Shown here: piece after piece, positions 21,025-31,989 of the stretch
How positions within the stretch are numbered: position 1 is the first letter of the stretch
Layout of the letters: each line of letters opens with the position of its first letter
Assembly: GCA_009760855.2 (NCBI GenBank)
Contig: WPIO01000086.1
Span: forward strand, 662,501-726,500
DNA: 64,000 nucleotides
Direction: 5' to 3'
Source of the DNA: Cristatella mucedo
Taxonomy: Eukaryota; Bryozoa; Phylactolaemata; Cristatellidae
Translations under genes and position numbers: made by a program
Notes under the pieces: model-generated
Told to the model about the DNA's origin: nothing
Database searches by the model: none
What the model saw: only the letters and a program-made list of their open reading frames with translations

Positions 21025-22400
21025 ATAATAATAATAATATTAATAGTGCACTTGATAAAGTGCACTCAAAAAACTCAATCTCTTCATAGGCGCTTTATAT
21101 TTGCTGCAAAGGGGACCGCAAGTGAATCGCAAGTAATATCATGCTTGATTAACAACATGAACAACGTGGTTAGGGGTGAAATGCACATGGTCAGCATGAA
21201 AATGTTGTTAGTGGCAGCATGCCCAGTGTCAGCATAAATAAGCACATCAAGGACGAATCACATGGACCTACTAAATGCTGTCCAAAGTAGGTGTGTTTTT
21301 AAGTTATTTTTGAATGTGGTCAAGTCAGGGGATGTTCTGAAGCAAGTCGGAGAGAGCTTCAGGCTTTTGGAGCATACGAATTAAATGCACGGTCTCCAAA
21401 AAATTTGAGGTTTGTACGAGGTATTGGTAAACTGTCGGATTCCGAAAAGCGGGTGGTACGATGCTTGGCTTGGTGGGGAAGTAGATCTGAGAGATAGGCT
21501 GGAGCCAAAGAATGAAGTGACCTAAAAGTGAGTGACAAAATTTGAAGTCGATCCGTTGCTTGACTGGTAGTGAGTGCCGGTCAGCGAGAAGTGGTGTAAT
21601 GTGGCAACTGCGACGCTCACGACAAACAAGCCTAGCTGCTGAGTTTCGCACCGGCTGTAATCGTCTGATTGCATATGCCGGTAGGCCAGTAAGCAGCGAG
21701 TTCGGGAACTAGCGAAATCTAGTCGGGATGTCGCAAATGCGTGGACCAATTTAGACGTGGTATCCCTATGTAAACGAGCCCAAAATTTAGCGTTGTTATG
21801 TGGCTGAAAGTAGGCAGATGTGATTGTGGAGCTGACTTGGTCGTCTAAAGAGAGGTTACTTTGGAATATGACATCTAGATTTTGAGCTGATTCAAATGGA
21901 GATATGCTGGCGGAGCCAATTTTGAGCCTTTCTAATTTGTGAATCACACTGAGTTTGCCCATAACTAGTAAGTTAGTTTTATCATCGTTTAGTTTTAGAA
22001 AGTTTGCTGCCATCCATGTGTTGATGTCATGGATACATGCAGCAAGTTAGTTGAGAGAATTTAAGATGTACGAAGGCTGGGAGGGATCAAAGAAAAGCTA
22101 CAACTGAGTTTCATCCGCGTAGAAGTGAAAGCCTAGATTGTGCTTGGGAATCACATCAGCAAGAGGGAGAGTATAAACCGTGAAAAGAACCGGACTAAGA
22201 GCAGAGCCCTAAGCTACCCCATATTTCAGAGGTATCTCGGATGATCTTTGTCCATTCACGTCAAAACTACGGAGTCTCCCATTGAGATATGATCTGAACC
22301 GTTGTAGAAAAATGCCAGTGATGCCCAGGCAAGATGAGAGGCGCTCTAGAAGAACTTTGTGATAGACAGTATTAAAAGCTGCCGATATTTGTTTTTTAGT
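21025..22400 (-). mobile_element. LINE-B, long fragment
   Basis: Antisense, with an AAT-triplet tail at 21026 then CACTTGATAAAGTGCACTCA and TAGGCGCTTTATATTTGCTG. The minus strand reads FLKLNDDKTNLLVMGKLS, LDVIFQSNLSLDDQVSST and LVCRERRSCHI in two frames (frameshift near 21650). RT sequence continues degenerate to about 22400. Confidence 0.85.
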
Positions 22401-22734
22401 TAAATAAATAGTAGATAATTTTGGAAAAATCCCGATCTTTGGAAATACTGCCGTATGGATCTGAAAAGGTTAGTAAAATACTGCCAATGATTCACCGTTG
22501 ATAATCTCATTTTAACTTTCATGATCCCTGAACTAGGAAGTCTACCTTGTCTATAAAAATTTTGGAAAGTCTAAAGACCCAATCCTTCTTTCTAGACTAT
22601 ATGAATTTATGAATGATTGATTTTACCAGAAGTTTCCTACTGAAGATGGCAGCAAAATGCTACCTTAAACGATTAATATTATTACAGTAATGGCGCTCAG
22701 CCTGTTTGCCTTTCGTGCGATACAGAAGTCTTAT
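22401..22734. other. No gene recognised
   Basis: AT-rich spacer between two antisense LINE-B copies; possibly decayed 5' LINE-B sequence. Confidence 0.3.
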
Positions 22735-24320
22735 TAATAATAATGATGCATTTGATATAGCACCACAGAGTACACAGTTTCTTGCTGGACACTTTACATT
22801 TGCTACAAGGAAGCACTATCGACTGGTTAGTGCTAGCATGCTGCAGAAGCAACAAGAATAATATGGTTAGGGTTGGCATGCAACGAGTCAGCATGCAAGT
22901 ATGGTTAGTGGCATCGTGGGTAGCGTCAGCATGAATAAGCACATACAGTTCGAATCACAGGGACCCACTCCATGCTGTTATAAACAGATGCGTTTTATTT
23001 TCTTTTTAAATATGGTTACGTCTTCTGATGTTGTGAAGCAAGTCGGAAGTAAGTTCCACGCCTTCAGAGCACACGAACTAATTGCATGGTCTCCAAAAGA
23101 TTTGAAATTTGTATAAGGTATAGATAAAATGTTAGGTTCCAGAAAGCCGGCGGTGCGATGCTTAGGCGGGTGGAAGAGTCCATCTCGATAGGTAGGCTGG
23201 AGAAAAAAATAAAGGGACCTAAAAGTGAGTTAATGTTATACGTGGAAGTAAATGTGCTACTTGAATGGGAGAAAGTGCAGGTCGGCGAGAAGTGGTGAGA
23301 TGTGGCAACTGCCAGGCTCACGACAGACAAGCCTAGCTGCTTGGTTTTGCACCAGCTGTAAACCCCTGATGGCACAGGATAGTAGACCAGCAAGCTATGA
23401 GTCACAGAAGCCTAGAGGGGATGTCACATCAACAGAGACCATGATGCATGGTGTATTCCTTTCTAAAAAAAAGAATTTTAGCAATGTTATGTAGCTGAAA
23501 GTAGGCATCTTGCCTTACGATCAAATACAGTTGCCTTACGAAAGATCAACTCAGAATATGAAACCTAGATTTCGTACGTATTGAACAGGAGACAGGCTGG
23601 CAGAGCCAACCGTGAGCATTAAACCTTGACGTTTCTGAATAGCACTCGGTTTGTCCGTAACTATTAAGTTGTTTTAATTACTATTAAACTTAAGAAAGTA
23701 TGGTGCCATCCATATGTGGATGTCATAACTACTAGCTGTAAGGGTGTTGAGAGAGTTGCTAGTGCTCGAGGGCTGGGAGGGATCAAAGCTAAGGCAAAAC
23801 TAAGTGTCATGCGCATAGAAGTGCAAGTCTAGATTGTGATTGGAAATCACATCAGCATATCTGTGAGTACAAAACGTGAAACAATCAAGAACAAGTATGG
23901 GTCCATGAGGTGCAATATATTTCCAAGGTTCCTCGAATGATCTCCCTCCAATAATATCAATACTCTTGAGTCTCCTACTCAGATATGATCTGAACCACTG
24001 TAATCCAGTGCCAGTGTAGCCCATTCAAGAGGAGGGCCACTAAAAAAGGAATTGGTGATCGATAGTACCGGAAGGTTCCAAAAGATCGAGAAAAACGAGC
24101 AGATATACTCTACCCAAGTCTGAATTCCTAAGTAGGTCGTTATACATCCGAAGTAAAATGACTCCGTAGACTGATTATTTCTACAACTAGGCTGGAACTT
24201 GCAAGCAATGTTTGAATTTTCAATATATTTCAATGAGTTCAACTTGTCGGTTACGACTTGTTCCAGTGCCTTTGGTAGAAACGATAGAATGGAGTGCTGG
24301 AGGAAGTTGCTCAAAGTTAT
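22735..24320 (-). mobile_element. LINE-B, longest copy
   Basis: Antisense from the 3' tail (AATAATAATGATGCATTTGA at 22736) through the C-terminal ORF (minus strand TRLSIAPPAFWNLTFYLYL) to the RT region upstream of YADD (GYTGTGLQWFRSYLSRRLKS near 24000) and further 5' (FLPKALEQVVTDKLNS near 24250). It extends further 5' than most copies; many frame breaks. Confidence 0.85.
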
Positions 24321-25133
24321 CTTAATTTATTGTTGCTTCCATGAATACTAAGCTGACTGCAGCCTTTGTGGAAATTGCTGTGACTTGACTGGAGTCTAAT
24401 GACCTATTTAATATATATAATGTATGAATGGCAGCAGCAGATCAATGCATTGTAGAGGCATAACGGTAAAAATAGGTTCAAGAGGACTAGTTGTCTTTTT
24501 GATTGATATGTGAACTTCAGGACGAAGTCACTATCGACCTCCTTGAAAGTAGACATTGAGGTACAGCTTAAAATTGACTAACAGGATTCTTGGGGAGTGC
24601 TGACGTCTTAGGAATTAACTCCCTGATATTGTCTATCTTATAGGCGAAGAAGCTAAAAAAGCGATCATCTCGTTCACCACAGAGATCACTAGGTAAGTCT
24701 TGATTATATTTAGGGATTTGATCCGCAAGAAGGCAAGAAATAATTAAAAATAATCCATGGCATTTCTAAGATTTCTTCCCGATTCATGGATGCTGCTTAA
24801 AATGAATAGAGCGCCTGCACACCAAGAGATCTTAAAAGTCAATTTGAACTCAGGTCAAACGTACGGCAGTTTTTTCCCCAATAGAATTGCCTATTTTTAG
24901 CTCGGTATCAGGAGAATCTTTAGTCGCAATGCCTGCTAACAGAACTCAAAACTCTTACTAATGTGCTTCAACGAAGGCAGTTAGCCATTGAAGGGTGCGC
25001 TTTCTAACCGTGTCTCAATGTTGGACCAACACAATTGGATGGCAACCACTAGGAGCTTCGGGTGAGATAATCGGCAGTCCCGAAATACTCATCTCTTATG
25101 TTCAGTTACGCCACGAAGAGGCTTAGAAGACGT
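24321..25133. other. Probably 5' LINE-B remains; no host gene seen
   Basis: The sequence continues without a clear boundary from the antisense LINE-B, but no protein motif can be read. It may be the decayed endonuclease half. Confidence 0.3.
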
Positions 25134-25291
25134 GTCATCTAAATCTTACTCAAGTTTAAATTTCGTAAGAATTCTAATGTAAAATCACATCAGTGGAAAA
25201 CATGAGAAGACTGTCATCTAAATCTTACTCAAGTTTGAATTTCGTAAGAATTCTAATGTAAAATCACATCAGTGGAAAACATGAGAAGACT
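25134..25291 (+). repeat. Near-perfect 79-bp tandem duplication
   Basis: Two adjacent copies of a unit starting GTCATCTAAATCTTACTCAA and ending GTGGAAAACATGAGAAGACT (25134-25212 and 25213-25291). The only internal difference seen is TTTAAATTTCG versus TTTGAATTTCG, so the duplication is recent. No coding frame is involved. Confidence 0.9.
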
Positions 25292-25929
25292 GTTGCCTTT
25301 AAAAAAAGTGCATTGATTAGTAGTTGGAAAAAGGACCGATATTTCCGTTGGGAAAATCCAGAAAGCATATACTTTGATGCGGAAAGCTTGCATCCTGTTC
25401 GGCCCTGGGTAATAGCCCACCAGTTTGGTGCTTGCATCTTTTGATTTAGTCATGGGTATACGTCCTATAGCAGGCAGCATCATGACTGGACATGCAATTT
25501 GGTTCATAGCCAAAAGTCTCTTCCGCAATTATACAAATAAGGCTATACAATAGAAAGATATTTAGTAGATCATTGTTGTATCGTTTTGATTTTTCCGCAA
25601 AAAACAATCTGAAAGACTGTTTAGAGAACAAGAATGATTTTCACTCCCTTGAGATTTAAACAGCATGGCATTTAGAATATATGTTTTAGTTGATTTTTGT
25701 GCTTTTCATAAAAACTATATACAGCCTTATATATAGTGAAACACTAAGCCCAACAGGCTTTGGCATTTTTTTGTCCATATCCAAACAGACCCGATTGCCT
25801 TCATACCTTTGCAAAGTGAAGCGTTTAATATCGGTGCAAATGACTGAGGGCCATCCGAAGGCCCTACAAATATGCGGACCCTAACTTTTGCTCCTGGCCT
25901 TGACTCTCTCTGTCTCTCTATAAAAAAGT
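25292..25929. other. No gene recognised
   Basis: Open frames of 60-90 codons on both strands without recognisable motifs. A hydrophobic word (IFVLFIKTIYSLIY) at 25690 is not followed by anything recognisable. Confidence 0.3.
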
Positions 25930-26200
25930 CAGCAGCGTTGAGTGATTTTTTGTGTAGATTAGTCTGCTCGCCAAAGCTTGATGCTCGTGTTGTTTCGTGT
26001 GTCTGTTTGCAGGTTACCTCAGCTGCACTCCTGACTCTGCTGCTTCCTCCTTTCTCTATGCTGCTTGAGATGAAGTCTGCTAGCTACCAAAGGCGTACCG
26101 ATAGCCGCATATGCTGTCAGTGTGCTTTACAGGACACCCACTTAATGTTCGAGGCTTTGTGGAGTTACAGACCGAGATACATTACATTACCTCGAGTTTC
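25930..26200 (+). mobile_element. LINE-A 3' fragment
   Basis: Sense LINE-A end: CAGCTGCACTCCTGACTCTG, ATGAAGTCTGCTAGCTACCA, AGGACACCCACTTAATG and TTGTGGAGTTACAGACCGAG, then ATACATTACATTACC. About 250 bp. Confidence 0.75.
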
Positions 26201-27498
26201 ATAAAAAACTGGTGGTCGCTTCTCTAGTAATTTCTGAATTAATAAAAGGGATAATCATAAAGTTCTTTTAGTACTCTATAAAAGCAGCTTGCTAGTAATA
26301 TACATTTTATTTTTGTATAACTGAGGAACTATACAAAGATTTATAATTTGATTTATATACGGATTAATTTAAGTTGAAAATAGAGTACATTAGATATTTT
26401 TGTGACTTTGAAATCAGCAGTACTTAAGCAATAAAAGTAACAATTTTGATTAATTTGACTAGCCTCAAAGCAGAAATAAATCCTAATTGCGAACGTGCTG
26501 CAAACGAAGAGGGTAATTAAGTATTCATAGTATCCAGAGCATAAGCGCTTATCAGAATTTAATGAACAACTCGCCCTAACATAGCTAATCCTACAAAGAA
26601 CGTGGGTTGCTTAGCTTTAAATAAGTTTCTTCAAATCAGGAGAATGTGTTTCGCAAGTTAGGTCTGTTCCAGTTTTAGCAGCATATCGTCTAAAGAAACG
26701 GTGTAGAAAAAAGGTTTGAGTTTTTCTAAAGCAATCTTTATCAACGTGAATAGTAAATGAAGGTTTATACTCTCTGAAACCTTATTGGAAAGTAATGTAT
26801 AGTTCTTCAGGACTTAAAAAACAATCAGGCCAAATAGTGCATGGCACTAGCAGTCAATAGGCTGCTTGATGGGAAACCAGTACAAGTCAGCTAGAAGAGA
26901 TTTAATTAGAACACGGTACGGATGAAACCAATTTGGCCAGATAGCGAAGACAGTTAGGTTTTGCTCTAGAGATTATAACAATGAGAAGTTTCAGATTACA
27001 CAGGCTAGTCAAGAAAGCACCAGCTTACTTTAGCATCCACAGCCTTTATCTTCTTATGACAACCAAAGTTTTTGAAGCGCAAGTTATACAAAATTTAAAC
27101 GTGTCAATATATCGACGGTGCAGTCTACCAAAAGACAGTTTGTGTGCTACTTATACGGAAGCCATACGTAAAAAAAGTAGACCATACATTTTTTATGATC
27201 GGTTTTTCTTTCTGTTTGTCAAACACAATAAAAAAGAGGGATGCCTAACCAGCTGGACCCATATTTCAAAACGAAACCAATAATGATGCTGGCAAAATTA
27301 CTAAAACTAGTTCTAAATAGTGGTACGATATCTCCCAGCCGCTCATGGCCACTTGAGCTTTCATCTACCATGCAAGCTGCATTTCCGTCATTTACAAGGT
27401 TATCACTAAATTGCCTCAGTAGCAAGTCAAGTGTAACTTTTTGCTTAGCTTAGTCTTTGAAAGTTGTCTGGGTTTATTGATAGTAAAACCCCTTTCAG
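26201..27498. other. Intergenic or intronic, upstream of the ectodomain exons
   Basis: No repeat recognised. Overlapping frames at 27219-27453 are open on both strands with no motif. If the gene at 27499 has upstream exons (signal peptide, N-terminal ectodomain) they should lie here or further left, but I found none with confidence. Confidence 0.35.
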
Positions 27499-27726
27499 AG
27501 GCTACCGAATAAGCTTCAAAGTTGGCTCCAACTACGGGGTAAAATTGCACAGATATCATTTTATTTTGATTGAATTTCAGAGTGAAATTGCAAGTTCAAG
27601 TTTATTTTCAAATATATTATGCCGTAACCACAGCTATGAAGTTAATTCAAATACCTATTTGCTTGTATTAAACTTCAAGACAGAATGCCACAAATGCATG
27701 GGTCAACTTGGATGTTTTAATTCTGC
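27499..27726 (+). CDS. Ectodomain exon 1 of a putative single-pass membrane protein
   Basis: A 228-nt exon between acceptor AAAACCCCTTTCAG and consensus donor GC|GTAAGT, phase 2 to 2, 75 full codons. It begins GYRISFKVGSNYG, alternates hydrophobic and polar residues like beta strands (HFILIEF, YLLVLNF), and ends with a Cys cluster, TECHKCMGQLGCFNS (C-x2-C-x5-C). Read with the next exon the pattern is C-x2-C-x5-C-x16-C-x3-CC, six cysteines close to the membrane. The exon at 40413-40681 has the same style and also exits in phase 2 at GC|GTAGGT. An alternative phase-0 start at 27464 is possible. Confidence 0.6.
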
Positions 27727-27941
27727 GTAAGTTGGCAATTATTTTGAAATTAAAGTAGCTGCAAGTATTTGGAACTCGCAGCATCAGGAGACATTAAAGC
27801 CCTGTCACTAATATCTTTATAACTTTTAATTATTCGCTCAAATTGATATTTCATAGGGAGTAATGTATGCTGTTATCATAAATGTTGCGTAGCTTTTGGC
27901 CGTTACTTGCCCGTAATAGCTACCAAAGTGTTTTTTCACAG

Positions 27942-28067
27942 CAACAAGCGCCCTGGTAACACATTAGACACTCATTTTTGTAATACGCCTTGCTGTAAGT
28001 TAGACGAATCCAAACTGCAGCGACAGCTTACAGCTTTTTTAACTCAGAACCCGTACTACAGCAGACG
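27942..28067 (+). CDS. Ectodomain exon 2 with FC-x3-CC motif
   Basis: A 126-nt exon after a very good acceptor (GTGTTTTTTCACAG), ending at CG|GTAACT, phase 2 to 2. It encodes 41 full codons with NKRPGN, then HFCNTPCCKLDES and a basic/polar stretch ending NPYYSR. An internal TGCT|GTAAGT could act as an alternative donor. The FC...CC motif close to a TM segment is typical of the Shisa/VOPP1/WBP1 (STMC6) class, and this is the main basis for that inference. Separated from the TM exon by an intron of only 49 nt. Confidence 0.6.
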
Positions 28068-28116
28068 GTAACTGAGAATACCTGTCAACGCATTAATCAA
28101 TTTTTCAGTTTTATAG

Positions 28117-28228
28117 TACGTCATGGATACGTCATGGCTCTGGTATACAGTTATAGCAATTACCATCTTCTCGATCCTTTTTTGTTGCATACGATGTTGT
28201 AAGACAACACAGGACACCAACCAGACAG
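28117..28228 (+). CDS. Transmembrane exon carrying an 11-bp frame-breaking duplication
   Basis: After TTTTATAG and before CAGACAG|GTAATA. The frame from WLWYTVIAITIFSILFCCIR is one TM helix of about 19 residues followed by CCKTTQDTNQT, a Cys-rich, possibly palmitoylated cytoplasmic border. The exit phase is 1, matching the cytoplasmic exons at 9184 and 42861. The upstream exon leaves in phase 2, which needs a 101-nt exon; the observed 112 nt is exactly 11 more, explained by TACGTCATGGA followed directly by TACGTCATGG. With the duplication the spliced frame hits a stop. Either the copy is a pseudogene, the ATG at 28123 starts a short form, or the base calls are wrong. Confidence 0.6.
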
Positions 28229-28650
28229 GTAATATTCTGAAAAAACTGACGAAATGAGCATCGTTTTAGATAACTACCGCCGCTTGAATTTTGATGAATA
28301 GGAAATATATATTACGTAATCGTTATCTTTGAAACTGGTTATGCACTTTTTACAATACATTATAGGAGCTATTGCTTTATAGGATAATCACTTAAAAATA
28401 GTTGAAAATTATATTTGTGTGATCATATCTTAAGTAATGACATTTAAAGTTTAGCATATGCCGGTTAAAGCACTCTCCGTGTGCCTTTTAGTATGCTCCA
28501 AGTTATAATAAATCACACATTTGGGCATCAAGTTTCATGACTTGAAGAGATAATATTCATTGCCGTAATCAATAGCTGCTTACTAGATTCTGAATCAGCT
28601 GCTATCTTTTTCAGCCTTCTGATTGCCCGAAAATCTATTACCGGCTGCAA
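28229..28650. other. No gene recognised (possible intron)
   Basis: AT-rich, with no repeat landmark. It would be the start of the intron leading to a cytoplasmic exon, which for this copy was not found before 42861. Confidence 0.3.
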
Positions 28651-28839
28651 CTAAGCTATTTCAAGCTGTTTCTCCATCCTCGTCATACTCTCGGAGTATT
28701 TTTTAGACTTGTGGTTTAGCTCTGCAAAGGCTCGTTCGTGGTCCTTCGCTGTTCTCCATTTAAACTGAGCCTCTGGAACAGCTATTCGGAATCCCAGGAG
28801 CGGCTCTCGCATCTTGGCGGATAATACCCAGCTGTACAT
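28651..28839 (-). mobile_element. Possible Ty3/gypsy pol fragment
   Basis: The minus strand, 62 codons, reads QFKWRTAKDHERAFAELNHK, like the W-T-x-x-H-x-x-AF-x-x-L-K connection between RT and RNase H in Ty3/gypsy elements. Nothing else of an LTR element (LTRs, protease, integrase) is recognised nearby. Confidence 0.25.
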
Positions 28840-29569
28840 ATCATTTAAGCTTTAGCAATCTATTATGACCACCAATAACCTGCTCGTCCCGTACAAATTT
28901 GAACTTGGACCTCGGCTAATTTCCTTAAAATAAAGGATGATAAAAGCAAACTCATACGTATAAGATACATTGAGTGCGGTTAGACTAGAAAACTTCGGTG
29001 ATGTAATTTTTTACTCTATAGCAAATATATTATGTGTCCTATTTTAAATCCATCAAAATTGTGGTCACTTGATTAAGAAGATAGTTTCTACGGCCAAAAT
29101 CCCGGTAAATCTCTGGCCAAGATTAGACAACACCTTCCAAGGTGCCTCAGTAAAAACCCAGCTAGTGCCAACTTCTGTCTAGAATGTGTTAATTAAATTC
29201 TGTTTAGGCTGGGCTACAAAAAAGCTGTTAAGCCTTCTCTGCTGATGTGAACAAATACTGAAGGTTAAGCTTAAGTTGCCTCTTCGCTGAAAGAGCTACA
29301 ACCCATCGTAGTCCTTTATTGAATTCGAAATAAAAATCTTATCATGACCAGTAGATAAGCCGCGACAGAGCTCTTTCATAAGGAAATGAAGTTATAAAAC
29401 ACCTTTTACTCTTCAGGTCACCCAGAACAAAACACGTACCCGAAATGTGTGTGCGACCACGCATTCACTGTTGCTAAGGAGGGCTGTGGCGCATCTGTCT
29501 AGTCGTTCGTAGCTCAAATTACGATGCGACTAACTTCTTTAATTTTCCTCACGGCTTAGCTGCGGTTTT
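28840..29569 (+). other. Spacer with a possible Cys-rich exon at 29417-29502
   Basis: A strong acceptor (CCTTTTACTCTTCAG) opens a phase-1 frame reading YPKCVCDHAFTVAKEGCGAS before a stop. The CxC...K-x-GC pattern resembles LCQCSNF...KTGCAK at 50890-50960. No good donor is seen, so it could be a decayed ectodomain exon. Confidence 0.25.
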
Positions 29570-30035
29570 CACGTTCTCTTTGTTGCATCGGCTGAAGCCT
29601 GCTGACTCCCAAAGCCTGGAACTCCCTCCCGACCTGCGTCAGAACATCCCCTGACTTGACCACATTTAAAAGGAGCTTAAAACACACCTATTTAGGACAG
29701 CATTTAGTGGGTCCCTATGATTCGTCCTTCATGTGCTTATGCCTGCTGACACTGCTTGCTGCCACTAACCACATTTGCATGCTGACCCTGTGCATGTCAC
29801 CCTTAACTATGTTATTCATTTTCTTTTCTGAGGGTGCTTTACCAAGTACATTATTATTATTATTATTTATTACCTCTCAATCAACAAATGCATGTCACCC
29901 TTAACCATGTTGTTGATGTTGCTTATCAAGCATGATATTATTCACCATTCAATAGCGCTTCCGATTGCAGCAAATTTAAGGCGCCTAGAAAGAGATTGAG
30001 TTTTTCGAGGGCGCTTTATCAAGTGCATTATTATT
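29570..30035 (+). mobile_element. LINE-B 3' end with internal duplication
   Basis: Sense LINE-B from AAGCCTGGAACTCCCTCCCG through TTTAGGACAGCATTTAGTGG to two partial 3' ends: first a GGGTGCTTTACCAAGTACATTATTA-type end at about 29832, then a repeat of ATGCATGTCACCCTTAAC and a full end (GCGCCTAGAAAGAGATTGAG) at 29981. Template switching or a nested copy would explain it. Confidence 0.75.
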
Positions 30036-30074
30036 ATTATTATATCACGTACAACGAAATCAGCTCAAACTTCG

Positions 30075-30165
30075 AGTCTGATATAAATTACTGCACGTCT
30101 TAACCCCCACTTATTTCTCATGGCTTTGTGGAGTTACTGACTGAGTCGTATGTAACATTTACATT
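30075..30165 (+). mobile_element. LINE-A 3' tail fragment
   Basis: CTTAACCCCCACTTATTTCT, then GCTTTGTGGAGTTACTGACT and ACATTTACATTTT; only the last ~90 bp of LINE-A. Confidence 0.6.
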
Positions 30166-30389
30166 TTGTAATCTTTTCCCGACTAAAATGCCACTGACAA
30201 CTTATTATCCAGTACCGGGTCAAGTTGCTAAATCAAGGCAAATTGAATGTTTACAAGCAACTTTAGAGGGTCTACCAGTGGCTTATAATAGTAATGGCAA
30301 TAGTAAATTTAGCACCCTTATAGAATTTAATTTTCTCTTGGCTCTTGCCAGAAATTGTTAAAAATGCTTGACCGAGTATCTAGTGATAA

Positions 30390-31440
30390 CATTCACCATG
30401 TCACCAAGCATAATATGGTTAGATTATGGTTAATTGTGGTCAATAGCATGCAAGGTACCAACATAGAAAGTATAGTTAGAGGTAGCATGCACAGTGTCAG
30501 CAAACATTAATAGTCATATAAGAAGACCTACTAATGCTACGATAAATAGGTGCATGTTTAGCTTCTTTTCAAATGTCAAAGTCAGGGGATGCTATGAGAT
30601 CACTCGGGAGTGATGTCAAGGCTTTACGAGGTTAGTAACTAAAGGCATGGTCTCCAAAAGATTTGAAGTTCCTAAGACGTATGCACGCTCTCGATTTGAG
30701 TCAGAGAAGCAGGTGATACCGTTTCTGACCTGATGGGGGAGCTAGATAGTTAGGCTAGAACGCGAGAATGAAGCGACCTAATACTGAGTGACCGAATTGC
30801 AATATCGATGCACTACATGACAGGGAGCCAGCCCAGGTTAGTGAGAAGTGGCGCGATATAGCAGCTGCTACTCACACGACAGACAAGCCTAGCTGCACAG
30901 TTTAAATTTCACATTGAGTGAAAATTTCCGATCGCACTGTCCAGCAAATTAGCAAGCAGTTCGTGACAGAAGTCAAGACAGGATGCCACCTGTGTGAGGA
31001 TCAGTTTAGATGCAGTAACCATGTCTAAGATAGCCTACAGTTTGGAATTGTTAAGTACGTGAAAGAAGCCCAACTTGACTGTGGAGCTGATGTGGTTGTC
31101 TATTGACAGGTTACTTTAGAACAAAGCAACTTTATTTCATGCAGATGCAATAGCAGGTATGCTGACAGTGTCGCTTTTGAGTTTAAAGTCTTACAATTTT
31201 CGGTTCCTTCTGTGTTTGCATATAACCAGGAATTTAATTTATCAACTTTCAAATTAATTGAAATTGTCCCTGCCAATGACCTGATGTCAGTAACAGTATG
31301 TAACAGTATGATCCTTGAGTACCCCCCCCCGTACACAAGTGCTTCCTCAGTCAATATTTTTTCTAATCGCATCAATATTATGAAGTCTCCCACTGAGATA
31401 GGACCTGAACCGTTGCAGTGTGATAGTTTGACCTAGCCCA
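30390..31440 (-). mobile_element. LINE-B fragment, diverged
   Basis: Antisense landmarks on the plus strand: ATGTCAAAGTCAGGGGATGC, GGTCTCCAAAAGATTTGAAG, ACAGACAAGCCTAGCTGCAC, TGTGGAGCTGATGTGGTTGT and GAACCGTTGCAG. Many indels; the 3' tail is missing. A run of ten C residues occurs at 31321-31330. Confidence 0.75.
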
Positions 31441-31499
31441 CCATCAATCAGCCATCCGACTGTCTAAGTGCCTGCTTTCGTTCAGTTCAAAGCCGTAGT

Positions 31500-31760
31500 T
31501 TAACTGTGGCCTCTCTTATGCGATCTCTTGAATTCCTTCGTTTGAGCACTAGTTGTCTTGAACCGAACCATCCGCAAGCTATGCTCACTAACGAATATTT
31601 GCTCTGCATGGCCGCCTGGTTGAAAAAGACCGACCCCACGCCTACATGCTGCAGTTGGCCGGGGAAGGAGCTGCCCTATTCTTTCGGCTGCAGCAGCTTC
31701 TGCTCGACCTTGAGTGGCGATGCAGCAGTGGCGGTGGTGGCAGTCTTAATGCAGCCTGCT
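31500..31760 (+). pseudogene. GC-rich frameshifted coding relic, gene unknown
   Basis: GC content jumps well above the flanks. One frame reads SLEFLRLSTSCLEPNHPQAM and NEYLLCMAAWLKK. From about 31620 a second frame looks coding instead: EKDRPHAYMLQLAGEGAALF, then RLQQLLLDLEWRC and a GGGG run. Both parts are Leu-rich and helix-like, and composition suggests one ancestral exon or retrocopy with a frameshift where the two frames overlap. I do not recognise the family and see no poly(A) or splice borders. Confidence 0.35.
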
Positions 31761-31879
31761 AGGCTCTGGCGCCGGCTGTGAGGTTGATAGCCACACAACT
31801 AAATCAGGATTTGAAGCAATTTTTTCGCCGCGAAACACCAAGCTCTACTAGCGTTTCTTGTCTGTTGTTGCATTCTCTT

Positions 31880-31975
31880 TCAAAAATCGAAGACGCTTCC
31901 TTTGCAGCAAATTTAAAGTACCTAGAAAGAGCTTGATTTCTCTGAGGGTGCTATAAAAATGTTTCGTTACTATCA
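31880..31975 (+). mobile_element. LINE-B 3' tail fragment
   Basis: CTTTGCAGCAAATTTAAAGT, ACCTAGAAAGAGCTTGATTT, GAGGGTGCTATAAAAATG: the last ~95 bp of LINE-B. Confidence 0.65.
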
Positions 31976-31989
31976 TTTATATCACATCA

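Noticed and set aside
27219-27453. Overlapping open frames on both strands, with NQLDPYF resembling NQLRPVY of tail E
   Set aside because: The similarity ends after a few residues, there is no acceptor in the right place, and PSYEMVM is missing.
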